A DNA stretch of 64,000 nt from the NCBI GenBank assembly GCA_024404025.1, contig JAKSQP010000003.1, forward strand, positions 1 through 64,000, written 5' to 3'. Each line of letters begins with the position of its first letter. The stretch's first letter is position 1. This DNA comes from Clostridia bacterium (GTDB taxonomy: Bacteria; Bacillota; Clostridia; Oscillospirales; Acutalibacteraceae). Below the pieces are notes generated by a model. The model saw only the letters and a program-made list of their open reading frames with translations, was not told the origin of the DNA and did not search any database. This document shows positions 1 through 7,003 of the stretch, piece after piece. A program made the translations under genes and the position numbers.

Positions 1-14
1 AAGAAAAATTCATT

Positions 15-42
15 CCGTAGGGCACGGATTTATCCGTGCCGG
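15..42 (+). repeat. palindromic intergenic repeat, copy 1
   Basis: The element begins CCGTAGGG and carries a near-perfect 9-bp inverted repeat (GGCACGGAT/ATCCGTGCC, positions 21-29 and 32-40). The same 28 bases recur exactly at 139-166, and a related copy with a different stem lies between them on the other strand. It is non-coding and sits in the intergenic space downstream of the minus-strand ylmC-like gene. It looks like a small dispersed palindromic repeat; its function is unknown. Confidence 0.75.
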
Positions 43-71
43 GTGTAAATTCACAACTTTTTTGAAAGAAG

Positions 72-102
72 ACGGTAAGCATAAATGCTTACCCTACGGG
101 GA
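72..102 (-). repeat. palindromic repeat, variant copy with a different stem
   Basis: Read on the minus strand this copy keeps the CCGTAGGG head and the central ATTTAT of copies 1 and 3 but has another stem (GGTAAGCAT/ATGCTTACC at 74-82 and 85-93). The middle of the stem differs at most positions from the flanking copies, yet pairing is fully kept. This suggests that the hairpin, not the sequence, is what is maintained. Confidence 0.6.
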
Positions 103-138
103 ATGGTATTAAATTTAACAACCGTTTTCCGGCGAAAA

Positions 139-166
139 CCGTAGGGCACGGATTTATCCGTGCCGG
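139..166 (+). repeat. palindromic intergenic repeat, copy 3
   Basis: This is an exact 28-base copy of the element at 15-42, in the same orientation, about 15 bases before the terminator hairpin at 181-228. No open frame of interest is present in 1-180. Confidence 0.75.
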
Positions 167-180
167 TCAAACTTACGCAT

Positions 181-228
181 AAACAAAACCCGCATAGCCG
201 AAATGTGACGGCTGTACGGGTTTTGTTT
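181..228 (-). terminator. intrinsic terminator of the minus-strand ylmC-like gene
   Basis: A long inverted repeat (arms 181-200 and 209-228, about 18 of 20 positions pairing) begins at the stop codon of the minus-strand gene. Read on the minus strand, the second arm ends in GGGTTTTGTTT. It should end the GH95–HAD–ylmC transcript, and the A-rich first arm could also serve plus-strand transcription. Confidence 0.7.
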
Positions 229-515
229 TATCTTCTTCTGTATTCGCACGGCGCTTTGCATACCAGCACCGTGTCTTTTCCGATAACATCAATATCTTCC
301 CAACGGATTCTGATTTTTTCCCTTTTTCCGAAGATTCCCCAATATCTCGGTCTGCCGAGCAGGATGATCGAAACAACCTTTCCCGAGCAGGAATCAACCT
401 CAATGTCGCTGACCGGGCCAAGCCTGCTTCCGTTGGCTTTGTTGATAACTTCCTTGCATCTCAATTCCGTTATGCAGCAGTTCAAATCATCAACTCCGTA
501 TGTTTTCTTTACCAT
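228..515 (-). CDS. ylmC: YlmC/YmxH family PRC-barrel sporulation-associated protein
   Basis: This 95-residue protein has the family signature: a TELRCKEVINKANGSRLG-type opening strand, SDIEVD, then a VVSIILLGRPRYWGIFGKRE stretch and an IRWEDIDVIGKDTVLV end. This is a PRC-barrel fold seen in small sporulation-linked proteins of Firmicutes. The molecular role is not established. The first ~13 residues are an extension compared with the usual start. The ATG at 515 has no clear Shine-Dalgarno sequence, so the start is uncertain. It lies 30 bases after the HAD gene and is the last gene of that minus-strand unit, ending in the hairpin at 181-228. Confidence 0.75.
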   Translation of the reverse strand: MVKKTYGVDDLNCCITELRCKEVINKANGSRLGPVSDIEVDSCSGKVVSIILLGRPRYWGIFGKREKIRIRWEDIDVIGKDTVLVCKAPCEYRRR

Positions 516-545
516 ATTTTATGATGTATACAAAAAAAGGATGAA

Positions 546-1136
546 TTATCTGCCGGCAATTTTTCTGATTTCTTCAATGCTCATTTCGGTAAGCTTGCCT
601 TTGCTTGCATGAAAACACTTTTCACCAAGCTCAAAAATATAAATATCGCTTTTGATATTATCCGAAAGCACATTAACATATTCGGCGTCCGGAAGCGCTT
701 CCTTAAGCCTTAAAGGCTTCTGCTTGTCCTTGCAGTTCCTGCCGAGAATTTCGCCCGTTTTCGGATTCATTCTTGTTGCAAGCAAAGTGTGAACACCGTA
801 TTTTTCGCAAATCGGTTTTAAAAAGAATTCGGGAGAGGCAGAGCAAACAACTATCGGCCTTTCTCTGTTTTCGGGATTGAAAATGGGATAGATTTTCTTT
901 TGCTGTTTCTCCCAGAATTTTTTCGCCATTTTTTCTCCGTCAATGAAACGAAGAAATGTGAAGCATCTGCCCTTGAATTTGTCGCCGAATCCGAATGCAA
1001 AAAGCAAAAGATTCATCAGCAAATAAGGCCCGAGAATAATCAGATAAGGTCTGTGAAGAATGCAGTAAAAGAGAAATACGGTTTCGGAATCGTGAGGATA
1101 AACCGTTTTATCAAAATCGTAAAGGTCAAATTTCAT
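546..1136 (-). CDS. HAD-superfamily (subclass IB-like) phosphatase
   Basis: This is a 196-residue cytosolic HAD hydrolase. Motif I is DFDKT at residues 7-11, with D7 as expected nucleophile and D9 as general acid. Motif II is the serine in VVCSASPEF (around 97-104). Motif III acidic residues are in LSDNIKSD (around 158-164). The insert between motifs I and II (residues ~20-75) is hydrophobic and forms the cap. The layout is like PSPase/SerB-type IB enzymes, but the substrate cannot be read. A TTG at 1157 would add seven residues; the ATG at 1136 puts motif I in the normal place and overlaps the end of the GH95 gene by 11 bases, indicating translational coupling. Confidence 0.8.
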   Translation of the reverse strand: MKFDLYDFDKTVYPHDSETVFLFYCILHRPYLIILGPYLLMNLLLFAFGFGDKFKGRCFTFLRFIDGEKMAKKFWEKQQKKIYPIFNPENRERPIVVCSASPEFFLKPICEKYGVHTLLATRMNPKTGEILGRNCKDKQKPLRLKEALPDAEYVNVLSDNIKSDIYIFELGEKCFHASKGKLTEMSIEEIRKIAGR

Positions 1137-3417
1137 AAGTTTTTTTGCTTCCGTCAAGGGTGACGGAGGTTTTCTTTCCGTTGATTATTATTTCAAAATC
1201 GCCTTTGCCTTCAAGGGCGTATTTTCTGACCTTTCCGTTTTTCCACTCAATGTCAACAATAACATTGCCCTTTGCAAGCAGACCTTTTATGCTTCCGTTT
1301 TTCCAATCCGAGGGAAGAGCGGGGAGAAGATAGATTTTGCCGTCTCTGCTCTGCATAAGCATTTCCGTTACGCCGCTTACAAAGCCGAAATTGCCGTCGA
1401 TCTGGAACGGGGGATGAGCATCAAAGAGGTTTTCGTATGTTCCGCCGCCTCTGCCGTATCTCACGCCTACGCTCTTGACCGGGCGAAGCTGCATATCAAT
1501 GAGTTTCTTTGCATGGTCGCCGTCAAAGAGTCTTGCCCAGAAATTGATTTTCCATCCGAGGCTCCAGCCCGTGCCGTCATCGCCTCTTCTTGCAAGTGTC
1601 TTTTTGCAGGCTTCCGCAAGCTCGGGAGTGCCGTCGGCGGTGATGATGTTTGCGGGGTGAAGAGCATAAAGATGCGAGCAATGGCGGTGATGGATCTCGG
1701 TTTCGGGATAATCATCGTCATATTCGAGAAGCTGACCCTCGCTGCCGAGCTTGAAGTCCGGCATTCTTTCAAGCGTTTTTTCAAGCTTTTCTCTGAATTT
1801 TATGTCTTTATCAAGAATTTCGGAAGCTTTGATGAGGTTGCCGAAGAGCTGCTTTGCTATGCTCAAAGACATTGTGCTGTATTTTCCTACCGTGCAGTCC
1901 TTGCCCTGATATTCAAAATCGTTTTCAGGAGATGTTCCGGGGCAGAGGATGAGCTTTCCGTCGGATTCGCACATAATGTCAAGATAGAATTCGGCAGCGC
2001 CTTTCATAACGGGATAAACTTTTGCAAGAAAATCCTTGTCCTGCGTGTATTCGTAATGCTCAAAAAGATGAGCGCAGAGCCAGCCCGAGGAGCCGTGCCA
2101 GAATGCCCAGCGTGCGCTGCCGCCTACCGGAGTTGAAAGTCTCCAGAGGTCAACATTGTGATGCGAAACCCAGCCTTTTGCGCCATACTGACCCTTGGCT
2201 GCGATTTTTCCGCTTTCACTCAGCTCTTCAACCATTTTAACGAGCGGCAGATTTACTTCCGGCATACGGCACATAAGCACCGGCCAGTAGTTCATTTCGG
2301 TGTTGATATTAACGGTATAGTTTGAATGCCAGGGGGCATAAAGCTTGTTGTTCCATATTCCCTGAAGATTTGCGGGCTGTGTGCCCTCTCTTGACGAAGA
2401 AATGATAAGGTATCTTCCGTAATTATAAACGAGCACTGTCAGACCGGTATCGTTCTTTTTTTTCTTGTTTTCAGTAAGTCTTTTATCGGTCGGAATATCA
2501 ATTTCATCGCATTTTATGTTAAGCTTGACTCTGTCGTAGAGTTCCTTATAATCTTTGATATGCTCGGCTTTGAGAGCTTCGTAATCGTAATCCGCTTCAA
2601 GCCTTGCTTTGCATGGAGCGGCAAATTCCTTTCCCTCAAGATAGGGCTTTCTGTTCCAGCCGTTGAATGAAGTTTCGCAGGTGAAATATATATAAACCTC
2701 TGTTGCTTCCTTTATGGAAAGCTTTGTTTCGTTCTTGCCGGGTTTGCCGTCGGTAACGATTTTGGCGCCTGAAAGAAAACGGATTCCCCGAAGCTCCGGG
2801 TCATCATAATAAGCGATAACGGAAGACTGGTTGTCAACGTTGTTTTCGCTCGGGCATTCGCCCTCAAGATAGATGATGTTTTTATCTTCGTCAACAAAGC
2901 TGTTTGATCTGACTACGGAAGAAAGAGAGAGAGTAATATCCGTTTTTTCGGAGCAGGTGAGCTTTGCACAGATCATCTTTGCGGGATATGAAGCAAAGAA
3001 TTCTCTCGTGAAAAGAGCATTTCCGCAGGTGAATTCAACCTTTGAAAGCGAATCCGAAAGATTGAGCGAGCGTTTGTAATTTTTGATTTTTCCTTTGATC
3101 GAATACTCAATATCAAGGTCTCCGAGAGGCACATAAGCCTGCGACCATATGCTTTCAAAGTTTTCCTGGATCTCGCTTTCGGCTTCAATGAATTTTCCTT
3201 CAAGAGCAAGCTTCTGCGCTCTTTTGAATGATTCGGGAGCGCCTTCTCTGACCGTATTTTTGGGGTGGCCGGTCCAGAGCTCATCGTGATTGAGCGAAAT
3301 TTTTTCTTTTGCCGTGCCGCCGAATATCATTGCGCCGAGATGGCCGTTGCCGATCGGCAGAGCTTGCGTCCATGCCTTTGCGGGGGAATTATAATATAAT
3401 GTATCTGTATTTGACAT
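1126..3417 (-). CDS. GH95-family alpha-L-fucosidase (or alpha-L-galactosidase)
   Basis: This 763-residue protein has the GH95 layout: an N-terminal beta-sandwich opening with [20 protein letters not shown], an (alpha/alpha)6 barrel and a C-terminal beta domain. Catalytic landmarks seen are the paired asparagines in [10 protein letters not shown] (around residue 371), the glutamate in GTSPENDF (around 497), [12 protein letters not shown] and the aspartates in [15 protein letters not shown] (around 666-675). Family members remove alpha-1,2-fucose from host or plant glycans. No signal peptide is seen, so it probably acts on imported oligosaccharides. It is the first gene of the minus-strand unit and is divergent from an RpiR-type regulator, which probably controls it. 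Confidence 0.9.
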   Translation of the reverse strand: MSNTDTLYYNSPAKAWTQALPIGNGHLGAMIFGGTAKEKISLNHDELWTGHPKNTVREGAPESFKRAQKLALEGKFIEAESEIQENFESIWSQAYVPLGDLDIEYSIKGKIKNYKRSLNLSDSLSKVEFTCGNALFTREFFASYPAKMICAKLTCSEKTDITLSLSSVVRSNSFVDEDKNIIYLEGECPSENNVDNQSSVIAYYDDPELRGIRFLSGAKIVTDGKPGKNETKLSIKEATEVYIYFTCETSFNGWNRKPYLEGKEFAAPCKARLEADYDYEALKAEHIKDYKELYDRVKLNIKCDEIDIPTDKRLTENKKKKNDTGLTVLVYNYGRYLIISSSREGTQPANLQGIWNNKLYAPWHSNYTVNINTEMNYWPVLMCRMPEVNLPLVKMVEELSESGKIAAKGQYGAKGWVSHHNVDLWRLSTPVGGSARWAFWHGSSGWLCAHLFEHYEYTQDKDFLAKVYPVMKGAAEFYLDIMCESDGKLILCPGTSPENDFEYQGKDCTVGKYSTMSLSIAKQLFGNLIKASEILDKDIKFREKLEKTLERMPDFKLGSEGQLLEYDDDYPETEIHHRHCSHLYALHPANIITADGTPELAEACKKTLARRGDDGTGWSLGWKINFWARLFDGDHAKKLIDMQLRPVKSVGVRYGRGGGTYENLFDAHPPFQIDGNFGFVSGVTEMLMQSRDGKIYLLPALPSDWKNGSIKGLLAKGNVIVDIEWKNGKVRKYALEGKGDFEIIINGKKTSVTLDGSKKTYEI

Positions 3418-3447
3418 CTTTTTTCACCTCTGTGATTTATTGGAAAA

Positions 3448-3476
3448 ATTATATAACATTTTATTCACTTAGTCAA
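3448..3476 (-). promoter_or_regulatory. sigma-A type promoter of the GH95 gene
   Basis: On the minus strand a -35 box TTGACT (3471-3476) and a perfect -10 box TATAAT (3448-3453) are separated by 17 bases, about 30 bases upstream of the GH95 start codon. Confidence 0.8.
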
Positions 3477-3483
3477 TGAATAA
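3461..3483. promoter_or_regulatory. candidate operator (inverted repeat TTATTCA-9-TGAATAA)
   Basis: A perfect 7-bp inverted repeat (3461-3467 and 3477-3483) with a 9-base centre covers the -35 box of the GH95 promoter. It lies in the divergent intergenic region between that gene and the RpiR-type regulator. That position fits a repressor site, and the adjacent regulator is the natural candidate. The pairing is seen; binding is inferred. Confidence 0.45.
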
Positions 3484-3517
3484 AAATGACTGAAATCCTG
3501 CAAAAAAATAAAATCTC

Positions 3518-3546
3518 TTGCAATTTTCATTCGTTTATTGTAAAAT
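3518..3546 (+). promoter_or_regulatory. promoter of the RpiR-type regulator gene
   Basis: TTGCAA (3518-3523) and TAAAAT (3541-3546) are spaced by 17 bases, with the regulator's ATG at 3578 preceded by GGGGAG. Confidence 0.65.
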
Positions 3547-3577
3547 ATCATTTAACTGCGACCGGGGAGTGAGAATT

Positions 3578-4444
3578 ATGGCAGAAAATATTCAGAAAAA
3601 AATTGATTCGGTATATAACAGTCTTTCAAAAGGACACAGAAAAATTGCAGATTATATCAGGGCAAATTACGAAAAAGTTTCGTTTATGACTGCCGCTTCT
3701 CTCGGCGCAACGGTAGGAGTGAGTGAATCAACGGTTGTCCGTTTTGCAACTCATATCGGGTTTGACGGCTATCCCGAATTTCAGAAGCGCCTTCAGGAGA
3801 TGGTTAAAAATAATCTGACAAGCATTCAGAGAATGGATGCCGTTTCCGCTGCCGGCGATGAAAACCTTCTTGACAGAGCCTTTGCCGCCGATATCGAAAT
3901 GATAAAGGGTACAAGAGATTCGGTTTCAAGGTCTGCCTTTGCGGGTGCGGTTGAAGCCATCAACAACGCCGAAAAAATATATATTCTCGGAGTCAGAAGC
4001 TCCGCTTCTCTTGCGGGCTTTGCCGCATTTTATTTCGGATTCCTTTTTGATAATGTAATTCTTGTTGACACCTCTGCTTCAAGCGAAATGTTTGAGCAGA
4101 TGTTCAGAATCGGAAGCAGGGATGCCTGCATTGCGGTCAGCTTTCCGAGATATTCAAACAGAACGGTCAAGGCTCTTGAATTTGCGAAATCAAGAGGCGC
4201 TTCGATCATCTCGATAACCGACGGACCGATGTCCCCGATAGCGGAATATGCAACTCATCTTCTTGTTGCAAAAAGCTCAATGGTTTCGTTTGTTGATTCT
4301 CTTGTTGCTCCGCTCAGCCTTATCAACGCTCTTATAGCGGCGGTTGCCAATGAAAGAAACGAAGAGGTCCATGCAAATCTTGAAATGCTTGAAGAGATCT
4401 GGAAACAATATCATGTTTACAGCGGCGGGGAGGATAAAAAATGA
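3578..4444 (+). CDS. MurR/RpiR family transcriptional regulator
   Basis: This 288-residue protein has an N-terminal RpiR-type helix-turn-helix domain (residues 1-77, with TAASLGATVGVSESTVVRFA as the recognition region) and a C-terminal SIS sugar-phosphate-binding domain (about 105-260, containing YILGVRSSASLAGFAAFYFG and SFPRYSNRTVKALEFA). Such regulators sense phosphosugars and control sugar or amino-sugar catabolism. The ATG at 3578 follows a GGGGAG site, so I prefer it to an upstream in-frame TTG-type extension. The gene is divergent from the GH95 fucosidase and overlaps the next gene by 4 bases (ATGA). Fucose- or hexosamine-linked control is inferred from the neighbour only. Confidence 0.9.
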   Translation: MAENIQKKIDSVYNSLSKGHRKIADYIRANYEKVSFMTAASLGATVGVSESTVVRFATHIGFDGYPEFQKRLQEMVKNNLTSIQRMDAVSAAGDENLLDRAFAADIEMIKGTRDSVSRSAFAGAVEAINNAEKIYILGVRSSASLAGFAAFYFGFLFDNVILVDTSASSEMFEQMFRIGSRDACIAVSFPRYSNRTVKALEFAKSRGASIISITDGPMSPIAEYATHLLVAKSSMVSFVDSLVAPLSLINALIAAVANERNEEVHANLEMLEEIWKQYHVYSGGEDKK

Positions 4445-5682
4445 ATAATTCCGTGCTTGTTGTCGGAGCGGGAGCCGCAGGACTTATGGCGGCGGGCTCG
4501 GCAGCCGAAGCCGGAGCAAGAACGGTTATCCTCGAACGCAATGACCGTCCGGGAAGAAAGGTCATGATAACCGGCAAGGGCAGGTGCAATGTTACAAATA
4601 ACTGCGCTTCTTTGCAAACGCTTATTTCAAATGTGCCGAGAAACGGAAGGTTTCTTTACGGCGCATTTTCAAGATTTATGCCGGCTGACGTTATAGATTT
4701 CTTTGAAAGCAGGGGAGTTGAACTCAAAACCGAAAGAGGCAGCAGAGTTTTTCCCGTTTCGGATAAATCCTCCGATATTGTTGATGCTCTTGCGGAATTC
4801 GGCTGCAGCAAATCGAAAGTAATCAAAGGAAGAGCGGTTAAGCTCATAACCGAAAACGGTTATGCCGCAGGGATAGAAACGGAAAACGGCGAAACCGTCT
4901 ATGCCGATAAAATAATAATCGCAACCGGCGGACTTTCATATCCGGCAACCGGCTCGACGGGGGACGGATATGAGCTTGCAAGGCAGGCGGGCCACACCGT
5001 AACGGAAATCAAGCCTTCACTTGTTCCTCTTGAGATTCACGAGGGTTTTTGCAGCGAGCTTATGGGACTTTCTCTTCGCAACACCGCCATTAAAGTTTTT
5101 GATACGGAGAAAAATAAAGAAATTTATTCGGATTTCGGAGAAATGCTTTTTACTCATTTCGGAGTGTCCGGTCCGATGATTTTAAGTGCAAGCGCTCACA
5201 TGAGAGATATGAAAAAGGGCAGATATAAGATTTTTATCGACCTTAAACCGGCTCTTTCGATTGAGCAGCTTGATGCAAGAATTCTGCGTGATTTTTCAGA
5301 AAATACAAACAAGAATTTCATCAATGCTCTTGACGGACTTTTGCCGAAAAAGCTTGTTCCCGTTGTTGTAAAATTAAGCAGGATCCCGATGTCCGAAAAG
5401 GTGAATCAGATAACCCGTGAGCAGAGAAGAGCGCTTGCGGAGCTTTTGAAAAATCTTGCCGTTACCGTTACCGATTTCAGACCGGTTGATGAGGCTATCA
5501 TCACCTCCGGCGGAATTGATGTTTCGGAAATCAATCCCAAAACAATGGAATCAAAGCTTGTGAAAGGTCTTTATTTTGCAGGCGAGGTTATAGATGCTGA
5601 TGCATATACAGGCGGCTTCAATCTGCAGATTGCCTTTTCAACGGGCAGACTTGCCGGCTTGAGCGCTGCGGAAACGGAGTGA
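4441..5682 (+). CDS. HI0933/BaiN-like FAD-dependent oxidoreductase
   Basis: This 413-residue flavoprotein starts with a dinucleotide-binding GAGAAG motif (residues 9-14) followed by the family signature GRKVMITGKGRCNVTN, and ends with the FAD-contacting GLYFAGEVIDADAYTGGFN region. That layout is typical of the YhiN/HI0933 family, which includes BaiN of bile-acid metabolism, but the substrate of most members is unknown. Its start codon overlaps the regulator's stop by 4 bases. The linkage to cmk–plsC–ispH downstream is common in Clostridia, so I read it as a conserved housekeeping gene rather than a target of the regulator. Confidence 0.85.
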   Translation: MNNSVLVVGAGAAGLMAAGSAAEAGARTVILERNDRPGRKVMITGKGRCNVTNNCASLQTLISNVPRNGRFLYGAFSRFMPADVIDFFESRGVELKTERGSRVFPVSDKSSDIVDALAEFGCSKSKVIKGRAVKLITENGYAAGIETENGETVYADKIIIATGGLSYPATGSTGDGYELARQAGHTVTEIKPSLVPLEIHEGFCSELMGLSLRNTAIKVFDTEKNKEIYSDFGEMLFTHFGVSGPMILSASAHMRDMKKGRYKIFIDLKPALSIEQLDARILRDFSENTNKNFINALDGLLPKKLVPVVVKLSRIPMSEKVNQITREQRRALAELLKNLAVTVTDFRPVDEAIITSGGIDVSEINPKTMESKLVKGLYFAGEVIDADAYTGGFNLQIAFSTGRLAGLSAAETE

Positions 5683-5687
5683 TCAAT

Positions 5688-6362
5688 ATGAACAATGAAA
5701 TAATAAATGTTGCAATTGACGGCCCTGCCGGAGCGGGAAAAAGCACGGTCGCAAAGGCAGTTGCCGCAAGGCTCGGATTCATTTATGTTGACACGGGCGC
5801 TCTTTACCGTGCAATAGGGGTTAATGCTCTGCGAAAGGGAATCGCAACAAGCGATAAGCCTGCTGTTGCGGCAACTCTCGGAGATGTGAAGGTTGAGCTT
5901 GCGTTTGAAAACGGCGTTCAGAAGGTTCTTCTCAACGGAGAGGATGTTTCAGCCGAAATAAGAACTCCCTCAGCCTCTATGGCGGCTTCCGATGTTTCCG
6001 CCGTGCCGGAGGTCAGAGCGTTCCTCTTTGATTTGCAGAGAAATATCGCAAAAGAGAATAACTGCCTTATGGACGGCAGAGATATAGGCACGGTAGTGCT
6101 TCCCGATGCAAAAGTGAAGATTTTTCTCACCGCATCGCCGGAGATCCGTGCAGGCAGAAGATATAAGGAGCTTATCGAAAAAGGCTCACAGGTTGAATTC
6201 AAAGATGTACTTGAAGATTTGATAAAAAGGGATTATAATGATTCCCACAGAGAAATCGCTCCTCTGAAGCCTGCGGAAGACGGAATGATAATCGACACCT
6301 CCGAGCTTGATTTTGAAGGCTCGGTCAATGCAATAATAAATGCGATCAAGGAGAAAATGTAA
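5688..6362 (+). CDS. cmk: cytidylate kinase
   Basis: This 224-residue enzyme phosphorylates CMP/dCMP with ATP. It has the P-loop GPAGAGKST (residues 12-20), the VDTGALYRAIG substrate-binding segment and the GRDIGTVVLPDA motif, followed by the R-K-rich lid. Length fits the bacterial family. A GTG at 5679 overlaps the previous stop, but the ATG at 5688 has GGAGTGAT at good spacing and is chosen. The stop shares one base with the plsC start. Confidence 0.95.
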   Translation: MNNEIINVAIDGPAGAGKSTVAKAVAARLGFIYVDTGALYRAIGVNALRKGIATSDKPAVAATLGDVKVELAFENGVQKVLLNGEDVSAEIRTPSASMAASDVSAVPEVRAFLFDLQRNIAKENNCLMDGRDIGTVVLPDAKVKIFLTASPEIRAGRRYKELIEKGSQVEFKDVLEDLIKRDYNDSHREIAPLKPAEDGMIIDTSELDFEGSVNAIINAIKEKM

Positions 6363-7003
6363 TGAAAGGTTTTGACTATTCAAAAATTCCTCATAGTAAG
6401 TTTTATGATATATTCAAGCCCATCGGCGGAAGATTCGGAAAAATGTATTTCGATTTCGACTATATCGGCACCGAAAATATTCCCAAAGAGGGCGGATTTA
6501 TCATTGCCTCTAACCATATTCACGCAATTGATCCGGGCGTTATCGGCCTTGGAATCGACGGAAGGCAGCTTCATTTTATGGGAAAAAAGGAGCTTTTCGA
6601 AAAGCCTATTTCAAGATGGTTTTATACCCATCTTAACGGATTCCCCATTGTCAGAGGCGGCGCAGACACGGAGGCTTTGAGATTCGCAGTCAGAATCGTT
6701 GAAGAGGGCCACATTCTCGGCATTTTCCCCGAAGGTACCCGCTCCGATGATCAGAAGCCGAAAAGGCCTAAAAACGGCGTTGCAAGAATCGCAAAGGCTT
6801 CTCACGCAAATATTCTGCCCGTTGCGCTTATTAACACCGATAATTTTAAATTCCGTTCAAAATATACCGTCAGATTCGGCAAAATGATTCCCTATGAGGA
6901 ACTCGGACTTACCGAAGACGGCGGCAGAGAAGAACTTAAAAACGCTTCGGATTACATTATGGATAAGATCATTGAACTCTGGGAGGAAGGACATTGCGAA
7001 TAA
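6362..7003 (+). CDS. plsC: 1-acyl-sn-glycerol-3-phosphate acyltransferase
   Basis: This 213-residue membrane-associated acyltransferase converts lysophosphatidate to phosphatidate. It carries the catalytic HX4D motif (H52–D57 in NHIHAIDP), the glycerol-phosphate binding region around FPIVRGG (94-100) and FPEGTR (122-127). It starts within the cmk stop codon (TAATG) and overlaps the ispH start by 10 bases. The cmk–plsC–ispH/rpsA order is a well-known Firmicute arrangement. Confidence 0.92.
   Translation: MKGFDYSKIPHSKFYDIFKPIGGRFGKMYFDFDYIGTENIPKEGGFIIASNHIHAIDPGVIGLGIDGRQLHFMGKKELFEKPISRWFYTHLNGFPIVRGGADTEALRFAVRIVEEGHILGIFPEGTRSDDQKPKRPKNGVARIAKASHANILPVALINTDNFKFRSKYTVRFGKMIPYEELGLTEDGGREELKNASDYIMDKIIELWEEGHCE

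Noticed and set aside
160..612. Plus-strand frame over the repeats and the ylmC-like gene
   Set aside because: It runs across a terminator and two well-supported minus-strand genes and matches no family.
1414..2136. Long open frame antisense to the GH95 gene
   Set aside because: Its codons shadow the strongly conserved GH95 reading frame on the other strand; no ribosome-binding site or protein family is seen.
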